Shown here: positions 59,954 through 64,000 of the stretch, piece after piece | Numbering within the stretch: position 1 is the first letter of the stretch | How the letters are laid out: each line of letters starts with the position of its first letter | DNA from: DIGJ01 sp036658435 | Lineage (GTDB): Bacteria; Bacillota; Clostridia; Lachnospirales; Lachnospiraceae | Direction of reading: 5' to 3' | Length of the DNA: 64,000 nucleotides | NCBI GenBank assembly: GCA_036658435.1 | Contig: JAVXEO010000003.1 | Coordinates: forward strand, 5,033 to 69,032 | The notes under the pieces: model-generated | Database searches by the model: none | What the model was told of the DNA's origin: nothing | The model's input: only the letters and a program-made list of their open reading frames with translations | Made by a program: the position numbers and the translations under genes

Positions 59954-61783
59954 ATGTCACAGAAGAACAACTATAAAAACAATAAAAGAAATAAAAACAA
60001 GACAAACCAGGGAAAGAACTACTGCCTTCTTCCTATTATACTGGTGCTATTTGTACCGTTGATTATGTACTACCATGGATTTGATACCAAGCTGGGTGAT
60101 TACCCTTGGTTTGGTGCACCCGAACAGGCAGATGTTTTTCTCTATTATAAGATGGTAGCAATTATAGTAATCAGCCTTGGTATGCTATTTATTTTAGGGG
60201 GATATTTCTATCATATGATAAAGGGTAAGAAGGAAGAGCGATTTAAGTCCTTTATCATATGGATTCCGCTGGGCTTATATGGAGTACTATCTTTACTTTC
60301 TACGGTGTTCTCTGAATATTCCTACTGGGGGTATCATGGAATGGTAGAGCAGATGGAACCGGTCTGGGTGCTTCTGGGCTATGGTTTAATCACCTTATAT
60401 GCTTTTGTGTATATTCGTGAACAAAAGGATACCGAGACGGTTATAAAGTGGATGATGATAAGTGGGGGGATTCTTTCTCTTATTGGAGCACTCCAGGCAT
60501 TTTCTCTGGACTTTTATAGAACAACCCTTGGAAAGATGACCTATCTTCCTGCAGAAGCAGCTCAGGGGAACGTTGAATTTGTGTTTGAAAAAGGAAGAAC
60601 CTATACTTCCCTGTATAATCCCAACTATGTGGGTGTGTATGCGTGTTTGCTGATTCCCCTAATCATTACCTTAATATTGACCAATAAAAATAGAAAACTA
60701 TATAAGCTTTATCTTCCGGTTTTACTTTGCCTGGTAATCAGCTTATTTGGTGCGGCTTCCAAAAGTGGAATCCTGTGTCTTACCGCGTCCTTTCTTATAT
60801 TAATCCTTCTGTTTAGAAAACAACTTCTGAAGAGATGGAAGATATCCCTTTGTGGAATTCTTTTTTTGATTCTTACTTTTTTTGGGATAAATGCACTGAA
60901 AGACAATGCTTTATTGGAAGGACTAAAAACGGCACTCCATCCGGGAGAAGTATCGGAACCAATTTTATCCAGAATAGAAACCAATGACGAGAATGTAACC
61001 ATTACCTATAATCATAATAAAATGATAGTCGCATATAATCCTGAAGGTGCAACCATGCAGGATCAGATTATCTTAACAGATGAACAGGGAAGCCCTATTA
61101 CAACCATAGAAGAGGCGGAAGATACCTTCTTGGTGGAAGATGAGAGATTTGCCGGTATTACCTTGTCTTATGCAAGATATGAAGAAATGATCTGCTTTGG
61201 AATTACAGTGAATGGAAGAACCTGGTATTTCACCAATCAAAAAGGAGACAATACGTATTATTATGTAAACACCACCGGAAAACTGGATAAAATGCAGAAT
61301 CCGGAATATGCCAAATTCTTCAAGGGAAAAGAAAACTTTGCCAGCGGAAGAGGATTTATCTGGTCAAGAACCCTTCCACTGATGAAAGATCATATATTCT
61401 TAGGAAGTGGTGCAGACAGTTTTGTTTTAGTATATCCCAACAGTGAATATTTAGGAAAAGAAAATTATGGATTTCCTCAGCAAAATATTACAAAACCCCA
61501 CTGCCTCTATTTGCAAATGGGGGTACAGACCGGTTTATTGTCATTACTTGCTTTTTTAGTATTTTATGCCATGTATTTTTTCTCAAGTATACGTTTGTAT
61601 ATGAAATCAAAGCTTGAAACCTATGAGTCACAAATAGGTGCTGCTATCTTAACCGGAACCTTTGGCTATATGATCATGGGAATCTCCAACGATTCCAGCA
61701 TTGGCGTTGCACCCATCTTCTGGCTTATGATGGGAATGGGGCTTGCCATTAATTACCGAGTAAAGAATAATTTTAAAGAGTGA
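59954..61783 (+). CDS. O-antigen ligase/polymerase-like membrane protein with large insert
   Basis: ATG 59954 has GGGGGA six bases before it; ATG 59933 is an alternative. About ten membrane segments are seen. The Wzy/WaaL-family pattern includes FEKGRTYTSLYNPNYVGVYA and GRGFIWSRTLPLMKDHIFLG, followed by GADSFVLVYPN and AHN-type KPHCLYLQMGVQTGLLSLL. An outer insert of about 130 residues (about 325-455), rich in beta strands, precedes the GRGFIW motif and is not usual for the family. Such enzymes polymerise glycans or transfer them from lipid carrier to an acceptor. In a Gram-positive cell the acceptor would be wall polymer or a surface protein. Confidence 0.82.
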   Translation: MSQKNNYKNNKRNKNKTNQGKNYCLLPIILVLFVPLIMYYHGFDTKLGDYPWFGAPEQADVFLYYKMVAIIVISLGMLFILGGYFYHMIKGKKEERFKSFIIWIPLGLYGVLSLLSTVFSEYSYWGYHGMVEQMEPVWVLLGYGLITLYAFVYIREQKDTETVIKWMMISGGILSLIGALQAFSLDFYRTTLGKMTYLPAEAAQGNVEFVFEKGRTYTSLYNPNYVGVYACLLIPLIITLILTNKNRKLYKLYLPVLLCLVISLFGAASKSGILCLTASFLILILLFRKQLLKRWKISLCGILFLILTFFGINALKDNALLEGLKTALHPGEVSEPILSRIETNDENVTITYNHNKMIVAYNPEGATMQDQIILTDEQGSPITTIEEAEDTFLVEDERFAGITLSYARYEEMICFGITVNGRTWYFTNQKGDNTYYYVNTTGKLDKMQNPEYAKFFKGKENFASGRGFIWSRTLPLMKDHIFLGSGADSFVLVYPNSEYLGKENYGFPQQNITKPHCLYLQMGVQTGLLSLLAFLVFYAMYFFSSIRLYMKSKLETYESQIGAAILTGTFGYMIMGISNDSSIGVAPIFWLMMGMGLAINYRVKNNFKE

Positions 61784-62418
61784 AAGGCATGACTTTTATT
61801 ATGAATAATAGAAATACAATATATAAAAGGGTGATAAAACGTGGATTGGACATAATATTGTCACTTTTGGCAATTATACTGTTCTCATGGCTGCTGATTA
61901 TTTTATCGATTTGCGTAAAATTAGAATCGAAAGGCCCCATTTTATTTAAGCAAAAGCGAGTGGGAAAAAAGAAACGATATTTTTATATCTATAAATTCCG
62001 AAGTATGCGCAGCGACACACCCAGAGATATACCAACCCATATGCTTTCCAACCCGGAACAGTTTATTACATCCACAGGTCGCTTTATGCGTAAAACCAGT
62101 TTAGATGAACTTCCACAACTCTTTAATATTCTAAAAGGGGATATGAGTATAGTAGGTCCTCGCCCGGCGCTATGGAATCAAGAGGACCTCATAGCTCAGA
62201 GAGACCGGTATGGAGCCAATGATATCCGTCCGGGGCTTACGGGATGGGCCCAGATTAACGGCAGGGATGAACTGGAAATTTCCTTAAAGGCAAAGCTGGA
62301 TGGAGAGTATGTAAGAAGAGAAAGCCTCCTTTTTGACATCCAAATTATTTTGGGAACCATTGGAAGTGTTTTAAAACATGATGGGATTAAGGAAGGCGGA
62401 ACAGGAAACAAAGAATGA
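61780..62418 (+). CDS. Undecaprenyl-phosphate sugar phosphotransferase
   Basis: One N-terminal membrane helix (IILSLLAIILFSWLLIILSI) is followed by the bacterial sugar transferase domain: KGPILFKQKRVGKKKRYF, YKFRSMRSD, KTSLDELPQLFNILKGDMS and VGPRPALWNQ, ending with RPGLTGWAQINGRDEL. The short form (212 aa) is like PglC and WcaJ's catalytic half. It loads the first sugar phosphate on the lipid carrier. Its start overlaps the ligase-like gene by four bases; GTG 61780 or ATG 61789 may be used. Confidence 0.92.
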   Translation: MKGMTFIMNNRNTIYKRVIKRGLDIILSLLAIILFSWLLIILSICVKLESKGPILFKQKRVGKKKRYFYIYKFRSMRSDTPRDIPTHMLSNPEQFITSTGRFMRKTSLDELPQLFNILKGDMSIVGPRPALWNQEDLIAQRDRYGANDIRPGLTGWAQINGRDELEISLKAKLDGEYVRRESLLFDIQIILGTIGSVLKHDGIKEGGTGNKE

Positions 62419-63293
62419 AAAGGGTATTGATTATTGGAAAAACAAGCTATATTGGCAGGTCATGGAAGGACTACATGGATAAAAATCATGGAGACCTTCC
62501 CCTTCAAATAGACTGTGTCGGTGCAGTAAATGAAGAATGGAAAACGGCAAACCTTAAAGAATATGAGGTTGTGGTGCACATGGCAGCTTTGGTTCATCAA
62601 AAGGAAGAAAAAGCCGGAGAGGATGCCTATCGACGGGTGAACTATGAACTGCCTATGGAGATTGCCAAAGGTGCAAAAGCCAGTGGGGTAGGACAGTTTG
62701 TCTTTCTTAGCACAATGGCAGTGTACGGAAATGTTTCCGGTAAAATTACAAAAGAGACGAAGGCGCAGCCGGAAACCTATTATGGAATCTATAAATACAA
62801 GGCAGAAGAAGAACTTCGGGCACTCCATACGGATAAGTTCCGCATTACCATTATTCGTCCTCCTATGGTCTATGGGAAGGACTGTAAGGGGAATTTTAAA
62901 AGACTTGTGAAACTAGCGGGAATTTCAATGGCTTTTCCTGAAATTTCCAATAAAAGAAGCATGCTCTATATTGAGAACCTCTGTGAATATTTATATTTAG
63001 TTTTGGAAAGACAGGCCTATGGAATTGGCTGTCCTCAAAACCCCATGCCTGTAGAGACCACCGATTTATTTTGTAAGATACGAAAGGCTCAAAACAGGAA
63101 GACAATGACAACGAAAGCCTTTAATCCCCTGCTAATTCCGCTGATGAAAAGGATAAAGAGCCTGGACAAGATGTTTGGAGACTGCTACTATGAGCTGGAG
63201 AATGCGGAAGGATCGGAAGACTTTTGGATCGATATTCCGCCTAGGGAGTATGAAAAAGTAAAGTTTGAGGAAAGCGTTTGGAGAAGTGTATGA
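62415..63293 (+). CDS. NAD-dependent sugar epimerase/dehydratase-like protein
   Basis: The protein has the extended SDR fold: an N-terminal Rossmann motif in the variant form LIIGKTSYIGRSW, VVVHMAALVHQ, VFLSTMAVYGN with the catalytic Ser/Thr, YYGIYKYKAEEEL with Tyr and Lys, and RPPMVYGKDCKGNF. It probably makes or modifies a nucleotide sugar for the glycan. Substrate is not clear. It overlaps the phosphotransferase gene by four bases. It is not PseB, whose motifs differ. Confidence 0.88.
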   Translation: MKRVLIIGKTSYIGRSWKDYMDKNHGDLPLQIDCVGAVNEEWKTANLKEYEVVVHMAALVHQKEEKAGEDAYRRVNYELPMEIAKGAKASGVGQFVFLSTMAVYGNVSGKITKETKAQPETYYGIYKYKAEEELRALHTDKFRITIIRPPMVYGKDCKGNFKRLVKLAGISMAFPEISNKRSMLYIENLCEYLYLVLERQAYGIGCPQNPMPVETTDLFCKIRKAQNRKTMTTKAFNPLLIPLMKRIKSLDKMFGDCYYELENAEGSEDFWIDIPPREYEKVKFEESVWRSV

Positions 63294-63464
63294 AGGACAA
63301 GCATATGCAGATAAGGCTTATTTCTAAAAGGAAAGCTTAAGATTTTGTAAGATTCGAATAAAAGAATGTTCAAATGTAAAGCCCTATGATATACTAGATA
63401 AGATGTGCTGTAGGAAAGTTTATGATTTATTGGATATTTTTAAAAGAAAAGTCAGGGGGATAAA

Positions 63465-64000
63465 ATGGTTTCAATAATTATACCTTGTTATAATGCCTCA
63501 AAGTATATTTGCAAGGCAATAGATTCCGCTTTAAAACAGAAGGTAGAAAAAGAAATCATAATTATTGACGATTGCTCTACTGACAATACGAGAGAAATTG
63601 TAAAAAAATATTTAGAAACAGGAAGTATCCATATTGTCTGCAATTCTGTAAATAAGGGAGTGGCTGAGAGTAGAAACTCAGGCGTTCAGATGGCAAAAGG
63701 AGAGTATATTGCTTTTTTAGACGCAGATGATTATTGGGAGGAAGACAAATTAGAGCGGCAGCTAGAAGAATTAAAGAAGAAAAAGGGTGTCTTTTGCTAT
63801 ACTGGAAGGATACTGGTTACAGAAAACGGAGAGAAAACAAAAAAGACCATCTCTACAAAAGAGGTTAATACGTACAAAACACTATGTATGCATAATGATA
63901 TTTCCTGTTCTTCTGTACTGATAGAACGAAAGGTAGCACTGGAATTTCCAATGGAGCATGATGAGGTTCATGAAGATTATTTGACATGGTTACGAGTATT
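63465..64000 (+). CDS. Family 2 glycosyltransferase (3' end outside window)
   Basis: ATG 63465 follows AGGGGG, and the frame stays open to the window end (178 codons). The GT-A motifs are VSIIIPCYNASKYICKAIDS, IIIIDDCSTDNTREIV, NKGVAESRNSGVQMAKGEY and the metal-binding FLDADDYWEEDKL. It adds a sugar to the growing lipid-linked glycan. The 170-base gap before it holds a weak -10 (TATACT, 63390-63395), so it may have its own promoter. Confidence 0.92.
   Translation, partial: MVSIIIPCYNASKYICKAIDSALKQKVEKEIIIIDDCSTDNTREIVKKYLETGSIHIVCNSVNKGVAESRNSGVQMAKGEYIAFLDADDYWEEDKLERQLEELKKKKGVFCYTGRILVTENGEKTKKTISTKEVNTYKTLCMHNDISCSSVLIERKVALEFPMEHDEVHEDYLTWLRV

Noticed and set aside
62415..63293. PseB (the missing first pseudaminic-acid enzyme)
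   Set aside because: The Rossmann and active-site motifs are of the epimerase type, not the PseB dehydratase, and the context is a different glycan cluster.
1..64000. CRISPR arrays, tRNA, rRNA, insertion sequences or prophage
   Set aside because: No regularly spaced direct repeats, cloverleaf sequences, rRNA motifs, transposases or phage structural genes were seen. The tail-fibre-like motif at 12040-12110 is in a pilus-operon gene, not a phage.

Overview
The window looks like the chromosome of a low-GC, anaerobic, Gram-positive Clostridia, most likely a Lachnospiraceae member. The evidence is the AT-rich coding style with GGAGG-type ribosome sites, sigma-A promoters, a lysine riboswitch before dapA, an archaeal-type aspartate-semialdehyde dehydrogenase, an ApgM-like protein inside the threonine operon, and several small proteins of clostridial type. 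There is no rRNA, tRNA, CRISPR array, insertion sequence or prophage. Family names rest on motif recognition by eye; no search was run.

Layout. 1-3.1 kb: the end of an NhaC-type antiporter, a membrane-anchored alpha/beta hydrolase and a PAP2 phosphatase. 3.1-12.5 kb: a nine-gene, tightly overlapped operon for a divergent Tad/Flp-like pilus or secretion machine, headed by a promoter and a structured leader RNA. 12.5-16.2 kb: a helical protein of unknown function and three pseudaminic-acid genes (pseI, pseG, pseC). 16.2-20.4 kb: citrate synthase, a small membrane protein, birA, a small conserved protein and dusB. 20.4-25.8 kb: asd, an ACT protein, hom, an ApgM-like enzyme and lysC. 25.9-29.2 kb: an SSB-like protein, a corrinoid adenosyltransferase, then L-box-dapA-dapB. 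29.3-40.3 kb: a PRTase-like protein, a solitary FtsX-type permease with a huge coiled coil, a MogA/MoaB protein overlapping a diguanylate cyclase, a purine permease, a small unknown protein, a SpoIID-like wall hydrolase and a YihY protein. 40.4-47 kb: pheST, a chemoreceptor, a VanZ-like and a small membrane protein. 47-53 kb: a two-component system translationally coupled to a lipoprotein and an ABC exporter. 53-57 kb: an AP2-domain protein, a SleB-like hydrolase and thrC. 57-64 kb: a strongly expressed S-layer-like Ig protein followed by the start of a surface-glycan cluster (O-antigen-ligase-like protein, sugar phosphotransferase, epimerase, glycosyltransferase).

How genes work together. 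Aspartate-family synthesis is spread over three units (asd-hom-ApgM-lysC; dapAB under lysine control; thrC alone). No homoserine kinase gene is seen, so the ApgM-like enzyme may fill that step. Surface biology dominates the rest: the pilus-like machine, sialic-acid-like sugar synthesis, S-layer-like protein, glycan genes and wall hydrolases.

Most noteworthy: (1) the divergent Tad-like machine with a membrane-anchored ATPase, a fused TadB/TadC-like platform, and no visible secretin, Flp pilin or prepilin peptidase; (2) its riboswitch-like leader with mutually exclusive pairings; (3) a dispersed two-hairpin element directly after three intrinsic terminators, with compensatory base changes between copies; (4) the AP2/degenerate-HNH protein; (5) response-regulator direct repeats before the two-component/ABC operon.
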